DNA from: Micromonospora sp. WMMD1102
GTDB taxonomy: Bacteria; Actinomycetota; Actinomycetes; Mycobacteriales; Micromonosporaceae
DNA: 64,000 nucleotides
Assembly: GCF_029626265.1 (NCBI RefSeq)
Contig: NZ_JARUBN010000001.1
Span: 4,278,001-4,342,000, forward strand
Direction of reading: 5' to 3'
The notes below the pieces were generated by a model that was not told where the DNA came from, did not search any database, and saw only the letters and a program-made list of their open reading frames with translations. Shown here piece by piece: positions 32,956 through 42,221 of this stretch (position 1 is its first letter; every line of letters starts with the position of its first letter). The position numbers were made by a program, and so were the translations under genes.

Positions 32956-33693
32956 TCATTCGCGGGCCGCGTGGGCCGCACCGAGAAGGTCGGCCACGAA
33001 GCCGGTGCTGTGTTCGAGGAGGCTGTCCCGGGCCCCGACCGACCCGAACAGGTGGTCGGTGTCGGCGATCTCCCGTACCCACGCGCCGAGCGCCGCCAGT
33101 TCGGTCGCCGCCCGCCGCAGCTTGTCGTCCCGGGCGCCGTAGAGCAGCCCCCAGGGCCGGCCGCGGGTGGCCAGGGTGCTGCGCGGGTGCAGTCGCTCAC
33201 GTTCCCGGAAGAAGCCGTGCGGCAGGTGGAACTCGCCTCCGCGGATCGGCATGCTTTCCGCCACCTCGAAGCGCACATCCTCGATCAGGTCACTGGACAT
33301 CAGCAGCGTCCCCGCCGCGTCGAGGTCCGGTGCGGCAAGGGCCGCCGGCACCCCGCCGATGCTGATGCCGGCGGTGACGAGCGGCACCGGGCCGATCGAC
33401 GCCCGAGCCCACTCGCCGACCGCGACAAGGTCGCTCGTCATGCCGGCGAATGTCGTGTCCAACCAGGAACCGGATGACTCGCCGGAGCCACGGAAGTCGA
33501 AGCGCAGCACGGCCGCACCGGTCGCGCCGAGCCCCACCGCCCAGTCGGCGAGCAGCTCGGCGGGGCCGCTGCGGTCACCGGTCAGCCCGTGTGCGCACAC
33601 CACGACCGCCGTCACAGCGGCGACCGGACGGTCCAGCACCGTGTAGCACCACCCGCCGGGTACCTCGACGTACCGCTCCTCGCGCTCGGTCAT
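32956..33693 (-). CDS. Alpha/beta hydrolase
   Basis: A 245-residue hydrolase with a normal nucleophile. HGLTGDRSG near residue 36 gives the oxyanion region, LRFDFRGSGESSG near 66 is typical of the fold, and GISIGG near 109 carries the Ser. DTDHLFG near the end gives the His. It begins at ATG overlapping the stop of the kinase-like gene. It is closest in style to exosortase-A-linked hydrolases and acyl-peptide or thioesterase-like enzymes. It may release or edit carrier-bound intermediates. Confidence 0.8.
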   Translation of the reverse strand: MTEREERYVEVPGGWCYTVLDRPVAAVTAVVVCAHGLTGDRSGPAELLADWAVGLGATGAAVLRFDFRGSGESSGSWLDTTFAGMTSDLVAVGEWARASIGPVPLVTAGISIGGVPAALAAPDLDAAGTLLMSSDLIEDVRFEVAESMPIRGGEFHLPHGFFRERERLHPRSTLATRGRPWGLLYGARDDKLRRAATELAALGAWVREIADTDHLFGSVGARDSLLEHSTGFVADLLGAAHAARE

Positions 33694-34934
33694 CCGGCCT
33701 CCCACCACTCCGGTCCGACCACGTGCGCCCCGCCCGCCGGACGGGCCGCCGCGACGAGCAGTGCCAGGGTCGGCACCCCGACGTGGTCCACCACCACAAC
33801 CGGGCCCTCGGACCCGGCCAACCCGTCCAGTACGGCGTCCAGCTCGGTCGGCCGACGCAGGTGCAGCACCTCGTCCGGCACCGGCACCGGGGACCGGGCC
33901 CCGGGGACGTACACCCAGCGGGCGTCCGCGGCGACGGCCGTCCACCAGTCGCGCACGGACCGCCCGGCGCGGGGCTGCGTGGCCAGCATGTCGCAGGTGA
34001 ATCCGGTGTTCTGCTGGGCGACGGCGCGACCGGATCCGTCGAGGATGCGATCGACCGGCGCGAGACCCGACAGCCCCGGCGCACCGACCGTCACGACGTC
34101 GTTGCTGGCGAGCAGGACGGTCAGGTGCGCATCCACCCAGCGGGCGGTCGGCCGGGCACCGGGCGGTACCCAGACGGCGAAGTCGGCCGAGGCCAGGAGT
34201 TCGGCCACGGCCGGGTCGTCCGGGTCGACGAGGTGCCACCGTACGGTCCCGGCCGGGTCCGCGCCGGCGGCCACGGCCGGGGCGGCGTGCAGCAGCACCA
34301 ACTCCGGCACCGCGCTGCCCAGCGAGATCCGGACCCGCCGGGCCAGCCCGGCGACCGTCTGCGCCAGGGCGAACCGGGTGGAGTTCCAGACCGTCATGCC
34401 GGAGTGGACCCGCAGCGGCTGCGCCGTGCGGCGCTGGTCCCGTGCGTCCCGACCGGGATCCACCCGCTCGCCGATGGCATGGGCCCGAGCCGCCCGCTCG
34501 GCCCCGTCCGCCCAGAGGTACACGTGCAACGCCCGGGGCACCAGGTCGCGGGTGGCCCGCCCCTCCAGGACGAGGCCGGCGGTCGCCGCCGCGGCGGTCA
34601 CCGCGTCCCGCACCGTCGCGCGTACGGCGGGCTCCACCGCCAGTCGGCTCGCCCGCGCGGCCACCTCGGTACTCCGCAGGTCGGTCTCGGCGAACCGGTG
34701 GGGCCCGATCCGCACCACCGGGTCGAGCATGCCGTCGGCCGCGGTGACGAACTCGATCGCGGGAACGGTGGTATCCGTGCGGGCCTCGCCACCCGCCGCC
34801 ACGGCGCGGTAGACCATGCCGACGGAGAGCCATCGCCAGCCGAGCGTCCGGGCCAGTTCGCGGGCAACCGCCGTCTTGCCCACGCCGCTGAGACCGTCGA
34901 TCGTGACGATCTCGGGTACGTCGGCGCCCCTCAC
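33690..34934 (-). CDS. Cytidylate-kinase-like protein with extra C-terminal domain
   Basis: A 414-residue protein. The N-terminal 220 residues follow the (d)CMP kinase pattern: IVTIDGLSGVGKTAVARELARTLG at the P-loop, WLSVGMVYRAVA at the dTGAMYR position, then LEGRATRDLVPRALHVYLWA. The lid RRTAQPLRVHSG is also recognisable. The last 190 residues form an extra domain not found in metabolic CMP kinases, partly similar in composition to an aminotransferase or ligand-binding fold but not identified. The GTG at 34934 overlaps the upstream stop as GTGA. A role phosphorylating a pathway intermediate is more likely than nucleotide salvage. Confidence 0.7.
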   Translation of the reverse strand: MRGADVPEIVTIDGLSGVGKTAVARELARTLGWRWLSVGMVYRAVAAGGEARTDTTVPAIEFVTAADGMLDPVVRIGPHRFAETDLRSTEVAARASRLAVEPAVRATVRDAVTAAAATAGLVLEGRATRDLVPRALHVYLWADGAERAARAHAIGERVDPGRDARDQRRTAQPLRVHSGMTVWNSTRFALAQTVAGLARRVRISLGSAVPELVLLHAAPAVAAGADPAGTVRWHLVDPDDPAVAELLASADFAVWVPPGARPTARWVDAHLTVLLASNDVVTVGAPGLSGLAPVDRILDGSGRAVAQQNTGFTCDMLATQPRAGRSVRDWWTAVAADARWVYVPGARSPVPVPDEVLHLRRPTELDAVLDGLAGSEGPVVVVDHVGVPTLALLVAAARPAGGAHVVGPEWWEAG

Positions 34935-35548
34935 GCCGCCCCTTGCGGCTGCTGCGCGAGCATCCTGGCCAGGCACTCCTCCGCCGTACGCTCCGGCGGT
35001 GCGGTGCCGTCCACCCGCTCGTGCGTCGACGCGGCCAGCTCGGCGAAGCGGGCGACCGCGTGCCGCAGGAACGGCCCACCCGCACCGACACCGGGCCGGG
35101 TACGCGCCGAGACCCGGACCTCCGCGACGTCGGCTGGTACGTCGACCCACAGTGCGAGGTCGGGCGTCGGCAACCGCTCCAGCACCGGCAGCCACTCCGT
35201 GAGGTCGACGCCGAAGTACGACTGGTTCACCAGGTGGTCGACCACCCAACGGTCCGTCACCACGAGGGCACCGTCACGCACAGCGGGCAGGACCAGACGC
35301 TCGGCCGCGTCGAGCAGCAGCACGCCGAAGTATCCGGCGAGCCAGCGCTCCCGGACCGGCCACGCCGGGTCCGGAGTGGAGAGTCGCCGGACCCGGCGCA
35401 CCAGCTCGGAATCGCCCTGGAGCGGGCGGAGCGTCACCACGTCGGTCCACCGCCCGAGGGTCCGCGCCCGCGCCGCGAGCGCCGCGACCAGGGTCGACTT
35501 GCCGCTGCCGTCGACACCGCTGACCGTCACGAAGGTGCCGGAAGCCAC
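34931..35548 (-). CDS. Thymidylate-kinase-like protein
   Basis: A 205-residue P-loop kinase. VTVSGVDGSGKSTLVAAL near residue 8 is close to the TMP kinase P-loop, VVTDRWVVDHLV gives the DR motif near 98 and LALWVDVPADVAEVRVSAR gives the late strand and lid. GTG at 35548 is set by GAGGAGG just before it. It overlaps both neighbours. The core genome copy of TMP kinase would be elsewhere, so this is probably a specialised kinase. It is one of two neighbouring nucleotide-kinase-like genes in this operon. Confidence 0.75.
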   Translation of the reverse strand: MASGTFVTVSGVDGSGKSTLVAALAARARTLGRWTDVVTLRPLQGDSELVRRVRRLSTPDPAWPVRERWLAGYFGVLLLDAAERLVLPAVRDGALVVTDRWVVDHLVNQSYFGVDLTEWLPVLERLPTPDLALWVDVPADVAEVRVSARTRPGVGAGGPFLRHAVARFAELAASTHERVDGTAPPERTAEECLARMLAQQPQGAA

Positions 35549-36288
35549 TGTCGCCACCTCCTCAACCGCTGCGGAACGAGCATTGCCAACGCCACCCGGT
35601 CGGACTCGAACCGGAACAGCGGGTCGGCGGTCGCCATCCGTACCGAAGGTCCGGCGGTCGACAGCGGCACCGCCGGGCCGGCGACCGGGTCCTCCGCCGG
35701 CAGGACGGCGAGGTCGTACCGGGCCGGGGTGAGGCGTTCGGCCAGGGCCCGCACCAGATCCACCGGGACGCGTAGCCCACCGACCAGGTTCGGTTCCGCG
35801 CCCAACGCCGTCCAGAGCGCGACCTCGTCCGCAGGCAGCGGGATCCGCGGCCGTAACGTCGTCGCGTCGGCGGGCAGCCGGGACAGCAGCTCGGCTGACG
35901 AGGGCGGGCTGAGCACGACGCGGAGCCGGTCGCCGGGCCGGTCGGGCAGCAGGCCGCCGGAGAGGCCCCGTGCCACCCAGTGCACCGTCGTGCCGGGAGA
36001 CCACCGGTCGATCGCGGCGGTCACCTCCGCGATTCGGAGATCCCAGGCGCGGATGTCCATTTCCTGGCGACTCTCCCCGCAGCCGGGCAGGTCGAACCGG
36101 ACCGCCGCGAAGCCCGCGCGCAGGCAGCCGTCCGCGAGGTCCCGGAACAGGTAGTTGTTGCCCGTGCGGTTCTCGCCGAGGCCGTGCAGGAGGACCACGA
36201 CGGCGGACGGGGCGCCCGGTGGCCGCGCCACCCACACCGGCTCCGTCGGCCCGGGCAGTCTCCGTGGCGGTGCGAACGGGACTGTCAT
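35527..36288 (-). CDS. Alpha/beta hydrolase
   Basis: A 253-residue hydrolase. LLHGLGENRTGNNYLF near residue 34 and VRFDLPGCGESRQEMD near 64 mark the fold, and GLSGG near 108 is the nucleophile elbow with Ser. The late DPVAG and FESDR regions could hold the acid; the catalytic His is not certain. It starts at ATG in an overlap with the stop of the nucleotidyltransferase-GNAT gene. It is the fifth hydrolase of the locus. Confidence 0.75.
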   Translation of the reverse strand: MTVPFAPPRRLPGPTEPVWVARPPGAPSAVVVLLHGLGENRTGNNYLFRDLADGCLRAGFAAVRFDLPGCGESRQEMDIRAWDLRIAEVTAAIDRWSPGTTVHWVARGLSGGLLPDRPGDRLRVVLSPPSSAELLSRLPADATTLRPRIPLPADEVALWTALGAEPNLVGGLRVPVDLVRALAERLTPARYDLAVLPAEDPVAGPAVPLSTAGPSVRMATADPLFRFESDRVALAMLVPQRLRRWRQWLPAPS

Positions 36289-38366
36289 GCCTCGCGGACC
36301 CAACGCACGCGGTCGTCGACCCAACCCGCCGACGCCAGGTTGGCCCGCAACCCGGACACCCCGGGACTGCGCAGCGCCACCTCGCTCTCCAACGCCGCGA
36401 CGTCGTACCGCAGGAGAGCATTCTCCAGCGCCCCTGACAGGACTCGGGCAAGTCCTCGCCCGTGTGCGTCGGGAACCACGAACACGTCCACGACGAACCC
36501 GCACCTTCCGGCCCGGTACCGGTCCGGTGCCAGGACCGCGTACGCGTGCCCGAGCAACCGGCCGGCCTCCTCGACCACCAGGCAGACCGTCCCGTCCCGG
36601 GTGACGTCGGCGAAGCGGTCCCGCACCCACTCGGACACGTCCACGGCGGGCGACCGCCCGAACAGACCACGGCCGACCGCCGTCCCGAGGCACTCGCAGA
36701 CGAACGGCGCGTCGCCGGCCGTGGCGGGGCGTACGCCCGGACCGGCCGTGTCGGACGCCGTGACCGGTCTGCGTACCACGACCACCTCCGGGCGGAACCC
36801 GTGCTCGCGCAGCGGGTCGGCGAGGTGTTCGGCGGTCCCCCGGTCCGGCACGGTCACCTGCACCGGAAGGTCGTCCGGCACCAGCTCGAGCAGCTCCGCG
36901 ACGGCCCCGGGGCAGGCCGGATCGCCCCACAGTCCCTCAATGCGGCGGTCCCGCGCGAGGGTCAGCGGATGCCGGCACTCCACCACTCGTCCGGCCGCGA
37001 CGAGCTGCCCCTCGCGGCGGATCCCCATTGTGCCGTCCGCGCCGCCGTCGGCGACGATCGTCTCCTCGACGTACGTGGCGCCGTGCGCCCGATCGACCCC
37101 GCCCGGCGGGGCCGCGCTGGCGAGCTGCTCGGTCAGGACCTCCTGCCAGTACCGCAGCTCGGGTGTGGTGAGCGGCGCCCCGGGCGGGGCCGGCTGGCAA
37201 CCGGTGAAGATGTCGTCCACCTCCTGTGCTCGCGCGGTGGGTCGGATCCGGGCCCGGAATCCCGGCAGCGAGGCGACGGCGGCGCCGCCGGTGCCCCGGA
37301 CGGGCCCGTCGACCGGGTGCGGGGGGTAGCCGTAGACGGGCAGGCCGAGGTGGTACCAGACGCGGCCCGGCAAGTGCTCGACGACGGCCAGCGCGAGTCG
37401 CGGTGCGCCGGTGACGACCCGTCGGTACATCCGGTCGGTGACGGCCAGCCCGGCCCGCCGCAGTCCCGTCCGTCGCCGGGCGGTCCCGGCCAACCAGCGC
37501 AGCCGGTCGGCCTCTTCGGACAGCCCGGTGAGGGTTGCGAGACCGGCCAGCCGGTTGAGCCCGGCACCGATCCGATGGGTGTGTACCTGGTCACGCAGCC
37601 AGTCCCAGTCCGGTCGTTGCCGCGCCACGACGATGTAGTCGAGCAGGTCGCGCCCGATCGGGTCGTCCCGCTCCATCAGCTCGACCGCCAGGATCAGCGC
37701 CAGTGTCGAGCCGGCGAACGCCGGCACGGCCTGTCCCGCGACGGTGACGGTGCGACGCTGTGCCCACCCTGCCTGTCCGATCGCGACACACGCCGTCCGG
37801 TCGATCGCCGGCCCGCCCACGGTCAGGTCCAGATACATCGGGTGTTCCAGGTCGGCACGGGTCTTGTTGAGCGCCACCCCGAGCCAGGCGCCGCCTGCGG
37901 CGGGGTCGCGTCGGCACACGACCGGTCGGGCGACCACGTAACCGTCCTCGCCCAGCACCCCGAGTGCCGGTCGGACCTCGGCGACCGTCGGCACGACGAG
38001 GTCGACGTCGTTCGCCTCGCGCGGCCATCCGCGCGGGTAGCAGGCCGCCAGGGCAGGGCCGCGCAGCACGGCGAAGGGCACCCCGTGGGCGTGCAGGAGC
38101 CGGCTGACCCAGGCCAACTCGTCGGCGAGGACGCCGGCTCGCCGTCGCTGGCGTGTGGCCTCGGCCATGGCCACGTCGTCGAGTCCACATCGCGCCGCAC
38201 GCGCCCAGAAATAGGGCGCCGCCACCTTGTGCCGTCGCAGGATCGGCAGCTCGGTCTCCGGCAACATCTCGGCGATCGCGACCGGATCCGCCGGGTGGTC
38301 CGGGGGGCACTCGCGCAACGCGTTGGCGAGCGCCGAGACCAGTGGGCCGGCGGTGGTTTCGGTCAT
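36285..38366 (-). CDS. Nucleotidyltransferase (NTP_transf_5-like) fused to a GNAT acetyltransferase
   Basis: A 693-residue fusion. The N-terminal part has HKVAAPYFWARA and then FAVLRGPALAACYP...NDVDLVV near residue 119, the pattern of the uncharacterised nucleotidyltransferase family often seen beside lasso, sactipeptide and exosortase loci. The last 170 residues form a GNAT domain: VVDVFVVPDAHGRGLARVLSGALEN with the acetyl-CoA loop near 645. Between them lies about 180 residues of a second N-acyltransferase-like region. The ATG at 38366 overlaps the DUF402 stop as ATGA. The protein could transfer a nucleotide or phosphate group and then an acyl group to one substrate. Confidence 0.72.
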   Translation of the reverse strand: MTETTAGPLVSALANALRECPPDHPADPVAIAEMLPETELPILRRHKVAAPYFWARAARCGLDDVAMAEATRQRRRAGVLADELAWVSRLLHAHGVPFAVLRGPALAACYPRGWPREANDVDLVVPTVAEVRPALGVLGEDGYVVARPVVCRRDPAAGGAWLGVALNKTRADLEHPMYLDLTVGGPAIDRTACVAIGQAGWAQRRTVTVAGQAVPAFAGSTLALILAVELMERDDPIGRDLLDYIVVARQRPDWDWLRDQVHTHRIGAGLNRLAGLATLTGLSEEADRLRWLAGTARRRTGLRRAGLAVTDRMYRRVVTGAPRLALAVVEHLPGRVWYHLGLPVYGYPPHPVDGPVRGTGGAAVASLPGFRARIRPTARAQEVDDIFTGCQPAPPGAPLTTPELRYWQEVLTEQLASAAPPGGVDRAHGATYVEETIVADGGADGTMGIRREGQLVAAGRVVECRHPLTLARDRRIEGLWGDPACPGAVAELLELVPDDLPVQVTVPDRGTAEHLADPLREHGFRPEVVVVRRPVTASDTAGPGVRPATAGDAPFVCECLGTAVGRGLFGRSPAVDVSEWVRDRFADVTRDGTVCLVVEEAGRLLGHAYAVLAPDRYRAGRCGFVVDVFVVPDAHGRGLARVLSGALENALLRYDVAALESEVALRSPGVSGLRANLASAGWVDDRVRWVREA

Positions 38367-38902
38367 GGCCGTGGCAACGGGGGATAGTGGTGGTCCGCGG
38401 CGAAGTGGCGCTGGATCTGCGGCGGCGGAAACGGGGCACCGCGATGCAGATAGCTCTCCACGAATCGCTGCGCGTGCAGCAGGGCGCCCACGACGCGAGT
38501 CGGGTCGAGGCACTCCGAGACGAACGCCTGCGCCAGTTCGTCCAGGTCGATCATCCGGTAGGTGGGGCCCATTCCCTCGACCACGATGTCCACGTACGCG
38601 TCCGTGACGTGGTAGACGGGGTCGGCCGCGTCGCCGCGGGTGTCGATCTCCACCACGTCGACGTACCATTCGCCGACCCAGCCGAACGGCTCGTAGACAA
38701 GCTGGACGCCCTCGTCGAGCAGCCAGAAGTAACGACGCGGGCCAGCGTGGCGGTGGTATAGCTGGTCCCGGATCAGCACCCTGTCCACCCGCGTCGCGGG
38801 CACCGGCTGCCAGTCAGTGACACCGAATGCGACAGCCGAGGCGACGGCGGTCGCCGTCGTGTCTCGCGCGTTGAACAAGCCCACCCCGCCCCCGTAAGAC
38901 AT
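38363..38902 (-). CDS. DUF402-family protein
   Basis: A 179-residue protein when started at ATG 38902; a TTG at 38932 would add ten residues. RYFWLLDEGVQLVYEPFGWVGEWYVDVV is typical of DUF402/FomD-like proteins, some of which hydrolyse nucleotide conjugates (for example FomD in fosfomycin synthesis). It is the first gene of the eight-gene minus-strand operon. With two kinase-like proteins and a nucleotidyltransferase downstream, a nucleotide-linked intermediate is plausible. The upstream border is an IS3 remnant. Confidence 0.75.
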   Translation of the reverse strand: MSYGGGVGLFNARDTTATAVASAVAFGVTDWQPVPATRVDRVLIRDQLYHRHAGPRRYFWLLDEGVQLVYEPFGWVGEWYVDVVEIDTRGDAADPVYHVTDAYVDIVVEGMGPTYRMIDLDELAQAFVSECLDPTRVVGALLHAQRFVESYLHRGAPFPPPQIQRHFAADHHYPPLPRP

Positions 38903-38974
38903 GGAGGTAGTTCTATGCGATCGAGCATACAAGCCGGCTACTCAGCGGGCTAGCGATCTTTGGTCGCCAGATTC

Positions 38975-39352
38975 TTCGCACTTGTCCGCCGTCGTCGGTC
39001 AGCATCTGGTGCCCACCCGTGGCGGCAACGTCGACGGGGTGATCTTCCACAGCGACAGTGGGTACGGGTGGGCCGGTTGCTCCGGGCCTGCGCCAGGTGG
39101 AACACAAGCCAGTCGATGGGGCGGGTCGGGTCATGCTTCGACAACGCCGTCGCCGAGGCCACCTTCTCCACCATCAAGGTCGAGTACGTCCACCGCCGCC
39201 ACTTCCACACCCGCACCGGAGCACGCCTGAAGATCGCCACCTGGATCTCCGACCCCTACAACCGGCGCCGCCGGCACTCCGTCTGCGACTGGCACTCACC
39301 CATCGACTACGAACGATCGGAGACCCGCGCCCTGGAAGCCCAGGCTGCATGA
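38975..39352 (+). pseudogene. IS3-family transposase remnant
   Basis: Only the C-terminal part of an OrfB-type DDE integrase remains. VDGVIFHSDSGYG is in one frame, and SMGRVGSCFDNAVAEATFST followed by DPYNRRRRHSVCDWHSPIDYE in another, so there is a frameshift near 39.06 kb. The final DDE Glu is in AEATFS. No inverted repeat ends were found. It sits exactly at the border of the composite locus and the deleted SARP/NRPS region. Confidence 0.8.
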
Positions 39353-39452
39353 CGGAGCCCTCCACGATTCCAGGGATTGACACCCCCGGGCGACCCACAC
39401 GGATGCGTACTGTGGTGGAGGACGATGGGGCGGCAACTTCGGGGGAGGATTG

Positions 39453-40080
39453 GTGGCCGACCACGGCGGGGGTTCGTCGATGCATTTCGAGGTGCTGGGA
39501 CCGGTGGTGGCGTTCGGAACGAAGGGACCGGTCGGGCTGGGGCCGGCCCGGCAGCGCACGCTGCTCGCCGCGCTGTTACTCGAGCCGGGCAGCTCGGTCA
39601 CATTCGATCAGCTGGTGGATCGGGTGTGGGGGGAGCGGCCGCCGCAGCGTGCCCGGGTGACGCTGCACACCTACCTGTCGCGGCTGCGAGCGGCGTTGGG
39701 CGGCGCGGGCGGGCCGGCGTTGGTACGACGGATGCGCAGCTACGCGCTGGAGGTCGATCCGGAGGCGGTGGATCTGCACCGGTTCCGGACGCTCGCGAGC
39801 GGAGCCAGGCGGGCGGACGACGACCGCGCCGCAGCCCTGTGGGAGGACGCGCTCGGTCTATGGCGGGGTGAACCGTTCGCCGGGCTGGAGGGCGACTGGC
39901 TGCGGGCGGTCCGCACGGAGTTGGAGGCGGAACGGTTGGCGTCCGCGCTGGATCGCCACGACGTGCTGTTGCGCCGCGGCGATTACGGGCGGCTGGTGCC
40001 CGACCTGACTGCGGCCGCGGCCGCGCACCCGCTGGACGAGCGGCTGGCTGGGCAACTGATGCTCGCGCTGTATCACAGCT
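39453..40080 (+). pseudogene. Truncated SARP/AfsR-type regulator
   Basis: About 210 residues of a pathway-specific activator remain: a winged-helix DNA-binding domain (MHFEVLGPVVAFG, then LLAALLLEPGSSV) and most of the bacterial activator domain (LWRGEPFAGLEGDWL, LDERLAGQLMLALYHS). The sequence then switches abruptly to an NRPS adenylation domain in another frame near 40080. GTG at 39453 follows GGGGGAGG. The DNA-binding half could still be made with a nonsense tail of about 45 residues. Confidence 0.8.
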
Positions 40081-41212
40081 GGAGGTCGCCGAAAGCGCCG
40101 AGGTGGAGTTGCCCAGCCTGCGCTGCATGGTGTCGACCGGGGAGGTGTTGCCGGCCCGGGTGGCCCGGCGGTGGCTACGGCGCTATCCGGCGACTGCCCT
40201 GGTCAATGCCTACGGGCTGACCGAGTGCTCCGACGACGTCGCGCACCACCGGGTGTCCACCGCGGATGGCGGAGCCAACGCCCCGATCGGCCGCCCGCTA
40301 CCCGGAGTACGGATGTATGTGCTGGACGATGCGATGGCAGCGGCGCCGACCGGCGTCACCGGCCTGTTGTACCTCGCGGGGGCCGGGGTCAGCCGCGGCT
40401 ATCTGGACGATCCGGCCCAGACGGCCAGGTGGTTCGTGCCCGACCCCAACGCGGCCGGCGAGCGGATGTACGCCACGGGCGACCTGGCCCTACGGCGGCC
40501 GGACGGAACGGTCGAGTACCGGGGCCGACGGGACCGGCAGGTGAAGATCCACGGCGTACGAATCGAACCGGCCGAGGTCGAGTCGGTGCTGGCCACGCAT
40601 CCTGGCGTGCGGGATGCTGTGGTGACCGTGCGGCGTGCCGAGTCGGGCGCCGGACGGCTGGTGGCGTACGTGGTCGGCGAGGTCGACCCGTCGGCACTCG
40701 GTGAGTTCGCGCGAGCCAGACTTCCCGCCGCCTTCGTGCCGGCGGCGTTCGTCGCGTTGCCGGCGCTCCCGCGCAACGCGAACGGCAAGGTCGACCACGG
40801 CACGCTGCCGGCGCCGGAGTCCACGGCGGTGCCGGCCGCAATGCCGTTCGCGCCACCGTCGGCCGGCACCGAGCAGACGATCGCCGACATCTACGCCCGC
40901 CTCCTCCCTGCTGCCCCGATCGGCGCGCACGACAACTTCTTCGCACTGGGCGGCGACTCACTCTCGGCGACCCTGCTCGCTTTCCGGATCCGTGCCGCTT
41001 TCGACATCGACCTGCCCCTACACGAGGTGTACGACCGCCCCACCGTCGCGGAACTGGCCCGGCTCGTCGAGACGATCCTGGACGGCACGGCGCCGGACGG
41101 CGGGAGTGCGACCAACGGCGGGAGTGCCCCGGACGGCGGGACGGCGGACGGGGCGGACGGAGTGGGTAACGGGGCGACGGCTGGCCGCGCCGGGGAAGCC
41201 AGCGCACCGTGA
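40081..41212 (+). pseudogene. NRPS fragment: C-terminal half of an A domain plus carrier domain
   Basis: The sequence starts in the middle of an adenylation domain, at LPSLRCMVSTGEVLPARV. It keeps A5 (AYGLTECSDD), A7 (YATGDLALRRPDG), A8 (RGRRDRQVKIHGVRIEP) and A10 (PRNANGKVDH), then a carrier domain with FFALGGDSLSAT. A Gly/Asp/Ala-rich tail precedes the stop at 41212. A1-A4 are missing, so the A domain cannot be complete. GTG at 40103 could start a 369-residue product, and the carrier part may still be usable. It was joined to the SARP gene by a deletion. Confidence 0.85.
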
Positions 41213-41363
41213 GCGCTTGGTCGACAGCTGTCCTACCTGGAGCCTCGCACCCGTCGGTCACCGGGCCTGCCACACCCGTCCCGAACTGCGAGATCAGCTT
41301 GGAGAACGCTCAGTAAGCTGCTCACAGCGCGGGACTGTCGACGAGCGAGCGCATCCGGCATGG

Positions 41364-41987
41364 TCAGGCACCGCTCCGGATTTGGGCGACGATGGTGTCG
41401 TCGGGGTGAGCGCGGGCGATGCGGAGCACCTCGGAAGCCAGAGGGCGCAGCTCTGGCGGATTTCTGTCGGCGCGAAGGTCCAACAGCGAGATGATGCGGC
41501 AGCGGACCCCGAGGTCCTCGTTGGTCAGAAATATGTGCAGACCGGTCTTCTGGAACTCGTTCCGCAGGTCGGTGCACGGATCGTCCTTGCCGTCGTTGCC
41601 CGCGACGCGAAGGTACGAGCAGTACCAGGCGTCCGCCGCGCCGATGATCTCGTATTTGGTTCCTGTCCGAAGGTATTCGAGCAGCCTGGTCTGGACACGG
41701 CGGCGGCCGAAGGCAGCGAGCGCTGGTCTGATGTGCCGCTGGGTGTGGCTCGGGTCAGGTTCGTAGACGGCGGCGCGGATCAGCGGTTCGAACAGCTCCT
41801 CGGGCCGCTGCGGCACCGGCTCCCGCATGATCATCATGGCCACCTGGCATTGCCAGTTCCGCCGGGCCTGCCGGTTGTGGCGCTCGTCGCCTGAGGGTGC
41901 GGGTGGCGGCGCGAGGCCGAGAAGGTTGAGTACCTCGAGGAGACACCGCTCGTACCGGTCATAGCGCTCGAAGCGACCCTCATCCAT
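41364..41987 (-). CDS. Hypothetical cytosolic protein
   Basis: A 207-residue protein of unknown function with no signal or membrane segment. ATG at 41987 (MDEGRFERYDRYERCLLEVL) is preferred to the longer frame because upstream codons look random. Helical, Arg-rich stretches (RRRVQTRLLEYLRTG, RCRIISLLDLRADR) suggest a HEAT-like helical repeat protein. It is divergent from the TPR gene at 42222. The 41213-41363 gap before its end holds no gene. Confidence 0.6.
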   Translation of the reverse strand: MDEGRFERYDRYERCLLEVLNLLGLAPPPAPSGDERHNRQARRNWQCQVAMMIMREPVPQRPEELFEPLIRAAVYEPDPSHTQRHIRPALAAFGRRRVQTRLLEYLRTGTKYEIIGAADAWYCSYLRVAGNDGKDDPCTDLRNEFQKTGLHIFLTNEDLGVRCRIISLLDLRADRNPPELRPLASEVLRIARAHPDDTIVAQIRSGA

Positions 41988-42221
41988 AGCAGGGACTCTA
42001 CGTGTGGGTACACCCAGGCGTTTCGGCCTGCGCGACGAGAGGCGGTGGATGCGGAGTACCCACCAGTCGGCGAACAGGTCGACGCGGTCGTCCAGGAGAT
42101 CAGCCGGTGACCGGCAGCGGTGGTAGGTCCAGGCGCGAGTGCTTGCGGTCGTGCAGCGTCCGGAAATCAACCAGTGTCGCGGGCACCACACCTACGATGG
42201 ACGGTCGTCGAAGGAGGCCCG

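Noticed and set aside
39374..39420. TTGACA before the SARP gene as a -35 box
   Set aside because: No -10 element lies at a proper spacing; the nearest TACTGT is 25 bp away.
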